Positions 1-8,300 of a DNA stretch of 19,620 nucleotides are shown piece by piece. Below the pieces are notes generated by a model. The model worked only from the letters and a program-made list of their open reading frames with translations, was not told where the DNA came from and ran no database searches. The DNA comes from an uncultured Verrucomicrobia subdivision 3 bacterium. GTDB lineage: Bacteria > Verrucomicrobiota > Verrucomicrobiia > Limisphaerales > UBA11358. A program made the translations under genes and the position numbers. The stretch's first letter is position 1; every line of letters starts with the position of its first letter. The DNA lies in contig CAIOUK010000017.1 of NCBI GenBank assembly GCA_903861445.1, positions 1 through 19,620 of the forward strand, given 5' to 3'.

Positions 1-87
1 GGCGTTCAGGCGGTGGATGTCGGATGGTTCAAGACCTTGCATTGCGATAGGAAAACCGTTGCGCGCGGGATTGGCAAGGCGGCGTGA
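1..87 (+). CDS. 3' end of an unidentified gene (5' truncated)
   Basis: Reading from base 1 in frame 1 gives an open frame of 28 codons ending in TGA at 85-87, with the product tail ...DRKTVARGIGKAA. It could be the C-terminus of a protein that starts outside the window. I do not recognise the family from so short a tail. Another frame is also open across the same bases, so this call rests only on its position at the edge and the clean stop before the next gene at 144. Confidence 0.3.
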   Translation, partial: GVQAVDVGWFKTLHCDRKTVARGIGKAA

Positions 88-143
88 TTGGAGAATTTTC
101 CCGCAGTTGCAAACGGCACGGAACAGGTTAATTTCTTGGCGTT

Positions 144-920
144 ATGAAAATCATTATTTTCCTGCTGCTGGCGGTGGCTTGCACGTTTTCCGCGGCAGCC
201 AAGCTAGTCACCAAAACGGTTGAATACCAACAAGGCGAGGCGACGCTCGAAGGCTATCTGGCCTACGATGATTCCTTCACCGGTAAACGACCTGGTGTGT
301 TGGTCGTGCATCAATGGCTGGGCTTGACCGATTATGAACAGAACCGCGCGGTGATGCTCGCGAAGCTCGGCTATGTGGCGTTCTGCGCGGATATTTATGG
401 TAAAGGCATTCGTCCGCAATCCATCGCCGAGGCTGGCGCGGAGGCGACAAAATACAAGACCGACCGCGCGTTGCTGCGCCAGCGCGTGAATGCCGGCTTG
501 GCGGAATTGAAAAAATGCGAGCGCGTGGATGCCAAGCACGTCGCGGCCATCGGTTATTGTTTCGGTGGCACGACGGTCATCGAGCTGGCGCGCAGCGGCG
601 CGGAACTGAATGGAATTGTCAGTTTCCACGGCGGCTTGGATTCGCCGACACCGGCGGATGGCAAGAACATCAAATGCCAAGTGTTGGTCTGCCACGGCGC
701 GGACGATCCGTTTGAGAAACCAGCCGACCTCGCCGCGTTCGAAAAAGAAATGCGCGACGGGAATGTGGACTGGCGGCTTATCAAATACGGCGGTGCGGTG
801 CACAGTTTCACGCAACCGCTGGCCAACGACAATCCACCCGGCGCAAAATACAACCGGCGCGCGGATGAACGTTCGTGGCAGGATATGAAGTCGTTCTTCA
901 CCGAAATTTTTAATCCATAG
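144..920 (+). CDS. Secreted dienelactone hydrolase family protein (alpha/beta hydrolase)
   Basis: A 258-residue alpha/beta hydrolase of the dienelactone hydrolase (DLH, PF01738) family, whose members hydrolyse ester or lactone bonds. The N-terminus (MKIIIFLLLAVACTFSAAA) is a signal peptide with likely cleavage after Ala19, so the enzyme is probably periplasmic, unlike the cytoplasmic classical DLH. The fold's landmarks are visible: HQWLGL near residue 56 (oxyanion region), the nucleophile elbow GYCFGG with Cys139, the acid in HGADDPF (Asp188 most likely, Asp187 adjacent) and His220 in AVHSFTQ. This gives a Cys-Asp-His triad as in true DLH rather than a Ser triad. Length fits the family. The ATG at 144 is chosen because it begins the signal peptide; no clear Shine-Dalgarno site precedes it. 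The next gene starts 33 bases after the stop and may be co-transcribed. The natural substrate cannot be inferred from the sequence. Confidence 0.9.
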   Translation: MKIIIFLLLAVACTFSAAAKLVTKTVEYQQGEATLEGYLAYDDSFTGKRPGVLVVHQWLGLTDYEQNRAVMLAKLGYVAFCADIYGKGIRPQSIAEAGAEATKYKTDRALLRQRVNAGLAELKKCERVDAKHVAAIGYCFGGTTVIELARSGAELNGIVSFHGGLDSPTPADGKNIKCQVLVCHGADDPFEKPADLAAFEKEMRDGNVDWRLIKYGGAVHSFTQPLANDNPPGAKYNRRADERSWQDMKSFFTEIFNP

Positions 921-953
921 GAAATCAGACTCGCGAACTGGTTGTTAAAGACA

Positions 954-2891
954 ATGAACCAAAAACTTAACCTGCGGTTTTGCACACTGGGAATTGTCTT
1001 TTTAATGCAGACAGGTTGGGCGACGATGAGCTATCTCACCAATAGTTGGGTGACGGTAGGCATTGATTTGGCCAAAGGGGGTTCGATTACCTATCTGGCG
1101 CAGACCGGCACGACGAACAACATCATCAACAGCGAAGACCTTGGCCGGGAAGTTCAGCAGTCGTATTACGCCGACCCGGCACTCTACAATCCGAGCAACA
1201 ATATCAATCCCGGTTGGTCCAACTGGTGTTGGAATCCGATTCAAACCGGTGATTCCTATGGCCACGCCTCCCAAATTCTCTCGAACTCCAATAACGGCAC
1301 CACCATCTATGTGAAGTGCATCCCCAAGCAATGGGCGCTCAACAACGTGCCGGGCCAATGCACGTTCGAGTCGTGGATTACACTGACAACCAACGTGGTC
1401 ATCGTCAGCAACCGGCTCGTGAATATGCGCACCGACTCCTACACCAATCCATTTAACGCCCACTCCCAGGAATTGCCCGCCGTCTATACCGTCGGGACGT
1501 TGTATAATCTTTACAGCTATGTCGGCAACGCGCCGTTCACCGGTGATGTGGCGCTGGCGAATTTCGTGAACAGCGGGCCGCCGTGGACCAACTGGTCGGC
1601 AACCGAAAGCTGGGCGGCGTTCCTCAATACGACCAACTGGGGCTTGGGTATTTATACTCCGGGTGCGGTGAGCTTTATCGGTGGCTTTGCCGGCACGCCC
1701 GGCAGTGGCGGACCGAGCAGTCCCAACACCGGCTACATCGCGCCGTTGTATAGTGAGATTCTCGACCCCAACATCACCTACACCTACAATTATCAACTCA
1801 TTCTCGGTTCGCTGACGGATATCCGCAACTGGGTCTACACGCAATCCTATCGGCCCGGCCTCAATTCCGTTTTCCAAGCGGATCGGCAACATTGGTATTT
1901 CAATAACACCACGGACGTCGGCTGGCCGCTCACAAACAATTGCATCCGGATGAATCTCGCCGCTGCCAGTCCACGGTTGATTTCGTCCACCTGCGCCTTT
2001 TTCGCCACCAACGCGCCGACCGTTTACATCACCGCTGCGCATCACATCGCCAATCCCGCCGGCCACACCTCGGCCACCTTGTATTGGCTGACCAACGGCG
2101 GCAGCAGCTTCACCGCCGGCGCGAGCGTCACCTTCCCGATCACGGCGGATGGCCTCTATCACACCTACGCCTTGAACCCCGCCACTAACAGTGCTTACGC
2201 CGGCCTCATTACAAAATTGCGCCTGGATCCGGCCGTCAACTGTGCGACGGGAGATTACGTGGATGTCGCCGCTGTTTCCTCGATGCCCTTGCCGTTAATC
2301 AACTCATCTGTCACCGGCCTGACCACCAATCAAGCCACGCTCAATGCGACCCTCGACTGCATCGGCACTAATGCCAGTGTTTATGCTTATTGGAACACCG
2401 TCAACGGCGGCACCAACGCCGCGCGGTGGACTAACTCCACTTACCTTGGTTCTTGGACTAATGTGCTTTCAACCAATCTCAGCTACACGGTGACGGGGCT
2501 GACGCCGAACACGACCTATTACTTTACTTTCTACGGCACGAATGCGGCCGGCAACCAGTGGCCGGCCGCCGTGCAAAGTTTCACGACGCCCCAGCCGCCC
2601 ACGCAGTTGGTTTTCACGTCGGTGCCAACTAATCCGCTCATCGCGGGACAGCCGTTCAGCGTGACGGTGACGTCGGCGGATGCCGGCGGCAGCCCGCAGA
2701 ATGTGACGAACAACACCACGGTGCAATTGGGCGTTTTCTCCGGCTCCGGAATTTTGAGCGGGACGACAAGTGGAACGATTGCCACCGGCAGCAGCAGCGT
2801 GGTGATCGCGGGGGGTCGCTTATTCGGGGGCGGATACGCTGACGTTGAGCGCCACGGTTACTTCAGGAATAAGCCTGACGGCAGCCACTAG
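954..2891 (+). CDS. Large secreted multidomain protein, N-terminal part (frame broken at 2810-2815)
   Basis: This is the N-terminal part of a secreted protein that would be about 1196 residues if one base were removed near 2810-2815. The ATG at 954 opens a signal peptide (MNQKLNLRFCTLGIVFLMQTGWA, cleavage probably after Ala23); a TTG four codons upstream is a less likely start. Residues about 25-300 form an unassigned beta-rich region with NSEDLGREVQQSYYADP, a pattern I associate with carbohydrate-active or mutarotase-like sandwich folds. Residues about 310-440 resemble a jelly-roll carbohydrate-binding module (FPITADGLYHTY...ITKLRLDPA). Residues about 445-550 are a fibronectin type III-like domain (TGLTPNTTYYFTFYGTN). 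The true frame is lost after about residue 621. The last residues (RLFGGGYADVERHG... to the TAG at 2889) are out-of-frame and unlike the rest. Function is unknown; a role in polysaccharide binding or breakdown is a guess from the domains. Confidence 0.75.
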   Translation: MNQKLNLRFCTLGIVFLMQTGWATMSYLTNSWVTVGIDLAKGGSITYLAQTGTTNNIINSEDLGREVQQSYYADPALYNPSNNINPGWSNWCWNPIQTGDSYGHASQILSNSNNGTTIYVKCIPKQWALNNVPGQCTFESWITLTTNVVIVSNRLVNMRTDSYTNPFNAHSQELPAVYTVGTLYNLYSYVGNAPFTGDVALANFVNSGPPWTNWSATESWAAFLNTTNWGLGIYTPGAVSFIGGFAGTPGSGGPSSPNTGYIAPLYSEILDPNITYTYNYQLILGSLTDIRNWVYTQSYRPGLNSVFQADRQHWYFNNTTDVGWPLTNNCIRMNLAAASPRLISSTCAFFATNAPTVYITAAHHIANPAGHTSATLYWLTNGGSSFTAGASVTFPITADGLYHTYALNPATNSAYAGLITKLRLDPAVNCATGDYVDVAAVSSMPLPLINSSVTGLTTNQATLNATLDCIGTNASVYAYWNTVNGGTNAARWTNSTYLGSWTNVLSTNLSYTVTGLTPNTTYYFTFYGTNAAGNQWPAAVQSFTTPQPPTQLVFTSVPTNPLIAGQPFSVTVTSADAGGSPQNVTNNTTVQLGVFSGSGILSGTTSGTIATGSSSVVIAGGRLFGGGYADVERHGYFRNKPDGSH

Positions 2892-4545
2892 CTCACCAAT
2901 CACGTTTGGAGCGAGCACACTGGTCTATGCCAGCGTCACCAACAATGGGAATGTGATCATCACCTTTACCAACGGCAACGGTGCTTGGACGACGCCAGCG
3001 GGCGTCACCAACATCGACGTGCTGGTGGTGGGCGGTGGCGGTGCGGGTGGGCCCAATGGCGGCGGTGGCGGTGGTGGCGGTGGGGTAATTTACACCAACG
3101 GTTATGCGGTTGCTGCCGGCGCCAATTACACGGTGACGGTGGGGAGCGGTGGGATGCCGAAGACGTATAATTCAAGTTGGACTGCCATTAGCGGGACAAA
3201 TTCGGTTTTCGGAACTTTGACAGCAATAGGCGGTGGTGGCGGCGGTTCTCGCGGAGACTACTCTACTTCTGCGACCGGTCTTAACGGTGGATCAGGCGGC
3301 GGCGGCGGCAGCAAGCCCGGAACCGGTGGAAGTGGCACCGTTGGCCAGGGTAATAGCGGCGGCAACGGAGTGAATACCAGCCCATCATACGGCGGCGGCG
3401 GCGGCGGCGGTGCCGGTGCCGTTGGAACTAACGGCACGGGCAGTGCCGGCGGCAACGGCGGTGCGGGCACGACCAACGTGATCACTGGTGTGAGCGTGTA
3501 TTATGGGGGCGGTGGCGGTGGAGGACTGGCGTTGGTGGGCACTGGTGGCACGGGCGGATCAGGCGGTGGCGGGAATGGAAACAGTGCAACCGGTGGAGCA
3601 GGCACCAACGGCATCGCCAACACCGGTGGTGGCGGCGGCGGTGGTGGCAGCACCTGCGGCAGCGGCGGTTCCGGCGTTGTGATTGTGCGATTCGCCGCCA
3701 GCCAATTAAGCGCGCCGCCCACCATCACCGGGCAGACGAATTTTGCGAACGCATTTTCCACGACCTACGGCGCGGACTCGGCAGCGCAGACGTATTCGGT
3801 CACGGGAACAAATTTGACGGCGAACATCACGAACACGGCCGCCGCTGGCTTCGAGGTTTCCGGCAACGGCGGTGTGACTTACGGCAGCACGGCGATTGTT
3901 ACGAACGTAAACGGCAACGCGAGCAACACGGTTTATATCCGGCTCTCCGTCACGGCACCGGCGGGAACTTATAATTCATCCAACCTCGTGGTGCTGACCA
4001 GCACGGGGGCCACGAGCATCACCAACACCAGTTCAACTAGCGGCAACGTGGTGAACAAAGCAGCTTCGATTTGGAGTTACACCAACAGTGGCCTATTTGC
4101 TTACGACGGCGCGGCGCATACGCCGACCATCAGTTTCAACGGTTCGACTGGGACGAAGACGACGAACTATGTGGGCACGGGCGCGACGACGTATACGAGC
4201 GTGAACGCGCCGACGAACGTGGGAACGTATTCGGTGTCGAACACGGTGGCGACGGACATCAACTATTTGGGCGCGACCAACAATCAGGCGTTCACGATCA
4301 AAGGGCCGGGTAATTTTGGCGGCGGCAGTGCGGGCGGCATCAGTGTCAGCGGCCACACATTGGCGTTGAATGTGACGAACGGGACGCCGGGCGGCATCTG
4401 GATTTTGCTGCAAAGCACGAATGTGGCGAAACCGGTAAATCAATGGCAAACCAACCGCACGGGAACCTATGATGCCAATGGCAATCTCTCCACGAACATT
4501 GCAAATGCGGCCACCAACCCGCTGGAGTTTTACCTCTTAAAATAA
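2806..4545 (+). CDS. Large secreted multidomain protein, C-terminal part (continues the 954 gene after a one-base shift)
   Basis: This frame opens after a stop at 2803-2805 and has no convincing start codon, only a TTG at 2845 inside conserved-looking sequence. It reads directly on from the upstream gene if one G of the 2810-2815 run is skipped, giving ...VVIAG-VAYSGADTLTLSATVTSG. Domains in the reconstructed numbering are: a glycine-rich region at about 667-912, opening with WTTPAGVTNIDVLVVGGGG as in known bacterial glycine-rich secreted domains; a Bacteroidetes-type Ig-like module at about 923-1033 (GTNLTANIT...GFEVS...VYIRLS); an MBG/YDG-type domain at about 1036-1115 (AYDGAAHTPTISFNGST); and a tail ending ILLQSTN...W...NPLEFYLLK at about 1117-1196. 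The tail type recurs in the 5346 gene. No autotransporter barrel, LPXTG or PEP-CTERM signal is present. It is probably not translated separately unless the shift is programmed. Confidence 0.7.
   Translation, partial: SRGVAYSGADTLTLSATVTSGISLTAATSSPITFGASTLVYASVTNNGNVIITFTNGNGAWTTPAGVTNIDVLVVGGGGAGGPNGGGGGGGGGVIYTNGYAVAAGANYTVTVGSGGMPKTYNSSWTAISGTNSVFGTLTAIGGGGGGSRGDYSTSATGLNGGSGGGGGSKPGTGGSGTVGQGNSGGNGVNTSPSYGGGGGGGAGAVGTNGTGSAGGNGGAGTTNVITGVSVYYGGGGGGGLALVGTGGTGGSGGGGNGNSATGGAGTNGIANTGGGGGGGGSTCGSGGSGVVIVRFAASQLSAPPTITGQTNFANAFSTTYGADSAAQTYSVTGTNLTANITNTAAAGFEVSGNGGVTYGSTAIVTNVNGNASNTVYIRLSVTAPAGTYNSSNLVVLTSTGATSITNTSSTSGNVVNKAASIWSYTNSGLFAYDGAAHTPTISFNGSTGTKTTNYVGTGATTYTSVNAPTNVGTYSVSNTVATDINYLGATNNQAFTIKGPGNFGGGSAGGISVSGHTLALNVTNGTPGGIWILLQSTNVAKPVNQWQTNRTGTYDANGNLSTNIANAATNPLEFYLLK
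2810..2815 (+). other. Six-G run at a one-base frameshift
   Basis: The run GGGGGG sits where the open frame from 954 must lose one base to continue into the 4545 stop. Five Gs would give an uninterrupted frame from 954 to 4545. Before the run the protein is an orderly Thr/Gly-rich beta-type sequence, and the same character resumes after the shift. The cause could be a sequencing or assembly error, a true mutation, or length variation of the run. Confidence 0.8.
3013..3690 (+). repeat. Glycine-codon-rich low-complexity tract (GGCGGTGGC-like)
   Basis: This stretch is built of imperfect GGN repeats, dominated by GGC and GGT, that encode long glycine runs broken by short segments with Thr, Ser, Asn and Ala. 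The runs lie within the secreted protein's glycine-rich domain. On the opposite strand they produce proline-rich open frames that are only shadows. Repeat-rich coding DNA of this type is prone to length change and to assembly collapse. Confidence 0.85.
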
Positions 4546-4693
4546 GGCGCATGCGACCAAACGATCCGGATCGGTGCGGCTTCTTCTATCCGCATAGACG
4601 GCACCGGTTGCGTCTGGCGCAACTGCCACACGAGCCATTCGGGACGTTCATTTTTGGATTTATTGACTGGGTGAATCAGTCTTTAATTCGGGG

Positions 4694-5122
4694 ATGAATT
4701 TGTTTGGGTTGGTCAAGCGATGGTTTTGCAAAAAACCACAGCCGGAGCATCTGCGGCGAGGCGCTTTGGGCGAGCGCGCGGCGAAAAAGTTTTTGCAGCG
4801 GGCGGGACTGAAATTTCTTGCGGCCAATTTCCGTTCCGAGCACGGCGAGATTGATTTGATTTTTCGGGACGGCGATGGCCTTTGTTTTATCGAGGTGAAA
4901 ACGCGTTCGTCCGAGGAGTGGACGCGGCCCGCTGACGCCGTGGACGCGCGGAAGAAACGGTTGTTGTCGCAGACGGCGCTGGATTATTTGCAGCGGCTGA
5001 AAAATCCCGAGGTGAAGTTCCGGTTCGACATCGTGGAGGTGTTGCTGCGCGACGGCGAAGTCCGCGAGGTGCGGCATCTGCCCAACGCCTTTGCCTTGAA
5101 CCGGCCGTATCGTTATGCGTAA
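4694..5122 (+). CDS. yraN: YraN/UPF0102 family endonuclease-like protein
   Basis: A 142-residue protein of the YraN (UPF0102) family, which has a PD-(D/E)XK nuclease-like fold and is often found near recombination or ribosome-maturation genes; its cellular role remains poorly defined. The signature is clear: RRGALGERAAKKFLQRAG near residue 21, then HGEIDLIFRDGDGLCFIEVKTR with Glu and Asp of GEIDLI and Glu and Lys of IEVKT as candidate metal and catalytic residues. After it come the helix RKKRLLSQTALDYLQRL and the strand FRFDIVEV. Length matches the family. ATG 4694 is chosen because it gives the usual short N-terminus; a GGGG tract directly precedes it but is too close for a good ribosome-binding site. 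It stands alone, 148 bases after the first exoprotein and 223 bases before the second, so it shows no functional link to either. No signal peptide, so probably cytoplasmic. Confidence 0.92.
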   Translation: MNLFGLVKRWFCKKPQPEHLRRGALGERAAKKFLQRAGLKFLAANFRSEHGEIDLIFRDGDGLCFIEVKTRSSEEWTRPADAVDARKKRLLSQTALDYLQRLKNPEVKFRFDIVEVLLRDGEVREVRHLPNAFALNRPYRYA

Positions 5123-5177
5123 GATTTCCTCGCATTTTTACTTGCATTAAACGGTATTCAAGCCGATTGTCGTTTTT

Positions 5178-5207
5178 TTGAAAATTGGACTGGAGGTTTT
5201 CTATTAA
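5178..5207 (+). promoter_or_regulatory. Possible sigma-70-type promoter upstream of the 1807-residue exoprotein gene
   Basis: TTGAAA at 5178-5183 and TATTAA at 5202-5207 are separated by 18 bases, in the only gene-free region before the gene at 5346. The -35 matches the consensus at five of six positions and the -10 at four. It would leave a leader of about 130 bases. This is a weak match found by eye. Confidence 0.3.
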
Positions 5208-5345
5208 CTGCCCCTGACTTGACGCGGTGAATCTGACTGCCGTAGCGGGCAGGATTATTCCGGTCATCGCTGGGAGCGGAATTGCGCTGTGGGGAGCCGC
5301 GCGGTTAATGAAAGAAACTAACTTTAATAACTAGTAGGATAGTTC

Positions 5346-8300
5346 ATGTCGCGAGGAAGTCATAACTCCATGCAAAACAATTTCCCGTCTTGGTTTTTGC
5401 GGTTGGTGCTAGTGGGCAGCGTTTGGCTGGCGCAGCTGGTTCACGCCGCCACCCCCTTGTGGTATGGCGCGGGGAGCGTGACCAACAACAACTTCAGCAA
5501 CCCCAGCAACTGGACAAACGGAACGGCGCCGGTGGGTAATAACATTACCAATCTGGCTGTCAATTTCGGACCGCTGGCCGTTGGGGCGACGAACACGGCC
5601 AATTGCGACGCCACTGGCAATTCAAAAACTTGGACGTTCAACAGCGGCACGGTGCCGATGATTGTCACCTTGAACGGCCAGCAGCTGGGTGCGGCCAGCT
5701 CGCAGGATATCTTTATCAACAGCAGCACCAATCTCCAGACCGTCAACGGCACGTTTTCGTTGTTCGATATCGGCGGCACCACGAACACCCGGCGGTTCAG
5801 TGCGACCTCCGGCCCGCTGGCCATTTTGCCTTCGCAAATCAATATCCGTAACGATTCAGCGCCGACCAATTGGGCCATTGAACTGGCCGGGACGAAGAAC
5901 GGGACGTGGAACACCACCTTCGTCAATGTCAACGGCACGAACATGGTGGTGAATTATCTCAAGACCGGCACCGGCACCTGGGAGGTGCAGTCCATATTGC
6001 CCAACTTGACCCTGACCAACAAAACCTCTTCATTAACCGTCGCCGGCGGCACACTGCTGCTGGATGCGGCCAACACCTACACTGGCCCGACCATTGTTTC
6101 GAATGGCGCGACGCTCAAACTGACGACGCTGCCGACCGGTGCCGGTGCCTATTTCGTGAGCAACTCTGCCACGCTCGGCGTGACGCTGGCCAATGCCGGC
6201 GGGGTGTTGACCAATGCGAGTCTGATCCTCGGCACCACGGGCGCGGACACGCTGAAGCTGACGCTGGATCTGGCCAGCTTTGGCAATCCGACGAACGCCC
6301 CGGTCACCGTCCTCGGCGCGCTGACGGTGAACGGCACCTGCACGGTCAATCTCACCAACGGAGTGCTGGTGCCGGGCCGGTTTCCCCTAATCAAATACGG
6401 CAGCCAGACGGGCAGCGGGAGCTTTGTGCTGGGCACACTACCACCCGGCGTGACCGCCAGCCTCACCAACAATGTTGCCGGCAATTCGCTGGACTTGATC
6501 GTCACGGCGGCGGTGGGCGTGAACAATATCATCTATTGGAATGGCAACGTCAGCGGATTATGGGACCTCACCAACACGCCGAATTGGAAACTGAACAGCC
6601 AGACCAACCTGACGTATGCCGACACGAACCAGGTGGTTTTTGACGACAGCGCCAGCACCAATTTTAACATCACCCTGAACAGTGCGGTGCGGCCGATGAG
6701 TGTGACGTTCGACAACAGCACGAATAATTATTCGCTGGCCGGCAGCGGCAGTATCGGCGGCTACACCTGGATGAACCTGACTGGCGGCGGCGTGGTGACG
6801 ATCAGTAATGCGAATTCCTTCACCGGGCCGACGACTGTCAGCACCGGCGCGCTGGTGTTGAGAAATTTGGGGGCGGTGGCGGGCAGTTCGCTGAACATCG
6901 CGGATGGCGCGGTGGTGCAGCCGAATCTGGCGGGCACGTATTCGAACGTGACCACGACGATCAACGGTTCAAGCCGGGCGAACAGTTCGTTTGGCGGTTC
7001 GCTGGATTTTCATGCTGGCACCACGACGACGTGGCCGGGGCAAATTATTTTGAACGATCCCAGCGCAACCATTGGTTGCTACGGAGCCACCTGCAAGGTG
7101 ACACTCTCGGGTCAGTTGACCGGCAGCGGCAGTTTGACTATTCGGCCCGAAGGCGGAAGCGCATCGAGCCACACCGCCATTTTCACGCTGTCAAATCCGA
7201 GCAACAATTATGCGGGCAGCACCACCATGCAGGTGGGCACGGCAGAACTGTATGCGACGTTGAAGGCCGGCAACAACAACGCGCTGCCGGTGACGACGGC
7301 GCTGACCTTAGATCGTGCTGGCAGTTCGGGCGTGGTGTATTTTGACTTGGCGGGCTACAGCCAGACGCTGGCCGGGCTGACAGCGGATTTTGGATCCAAC
7401 GCGGTGATCAACACCAGCAACACGCTGGCCACGCTGACGGTCAGCAATAACGCCGACACAGTTTTCAACGGCGTCATCGGGGCCAGCACCAATAAGGGCA
7501 TCACCTTGATCAAGCAAGGTGCCGCCAGCCTGACCCTGAGCGGCACGAATCTCTACACGGGCAGCACCACGATCGGTGATGGCACGCTGGCCGTGAACGG
7601 TCTCATCACGGCGACGAGCGGGTTGCAGTTGAGCAACAACGCCACGTTGCAGCTGGCGTTGGGCGGGGCGGGCGGGCCGACGAATATCGTGGTCAATGGC
7701 AACGTGACGCTGGCGGGGCAAATCAACGCGAGCGATTTTGGCATCGTCAGCAACACCCGTTATCCGGTGATTTATTACACCGGCGCGCTGACCAACAACG
7801 GCATTAGCGTCGCGTCCGGCGGGCCGTGCGTGTTCACCATTGACACGAGCACGCCGCACGTCGTCTATCTGGACGTCACACAAAAGTTTCCGCCGGCGGA
7901 ATTCACCAGCGTGAGTTCCGCTGTCAGCACGCTGACGACGAATTTGAGCGGCGTCCTGCATGGCATGCCGACAGGGCCGATCTGGTATGAGGTGCGCGAC
8001 CAGACGAACAAACTGTGGGATTTCGGGGCCACGCGGGCGGTGTCGCCGTGGAGCATCACCGTGCGGCATTTGCGCGTGGGTATCAACACGGTGACCATCT
8101 TCGCGCAGGATGGCGTCGGCAACATCCAGAGCAACAGCATTCAACTGACTTTGACTCTGGGCACAAATACCAGCGTTCGGCCACGGCCGATTCCTTCGGA
8201 AATCTGGTGGGGCGGCTTTGTGGACAACGCGCAACTGACGAACTATTCGCAATGGCCGTTTGTGCAGAAATACGAGGACGGTTTTTTCTTGCGGGGCGTT

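Noticed and set aside
1002..2162. A 386-residue minus-strand open frame opposite the first exoprotein
   Set aside because: Composition is Arg/Gly/Ile repetitive without motifs; the sense frame has a signal peptide and recognisable carbohydrate-binding-like and FN3-like domains.
3258..3761. Proline-rich minus-strand frames opposite the glycine tract
   Set aside because: They are the direct complement of the GGN repeats and have no start signals or other content.
4546..4693. Possible RNA gene or terminator in the gap before yraN
   Set aside because: No tRNA-like arms, strong stem or T run were found; only short palindromes such as GATCCGGATC-like sequence.
5231..5251. Small inverted repeat CTGCC / GGCAG between yraN and the exoprotein gene as a terminator
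   Set aside because: Only five base pairs, with no T run after it.
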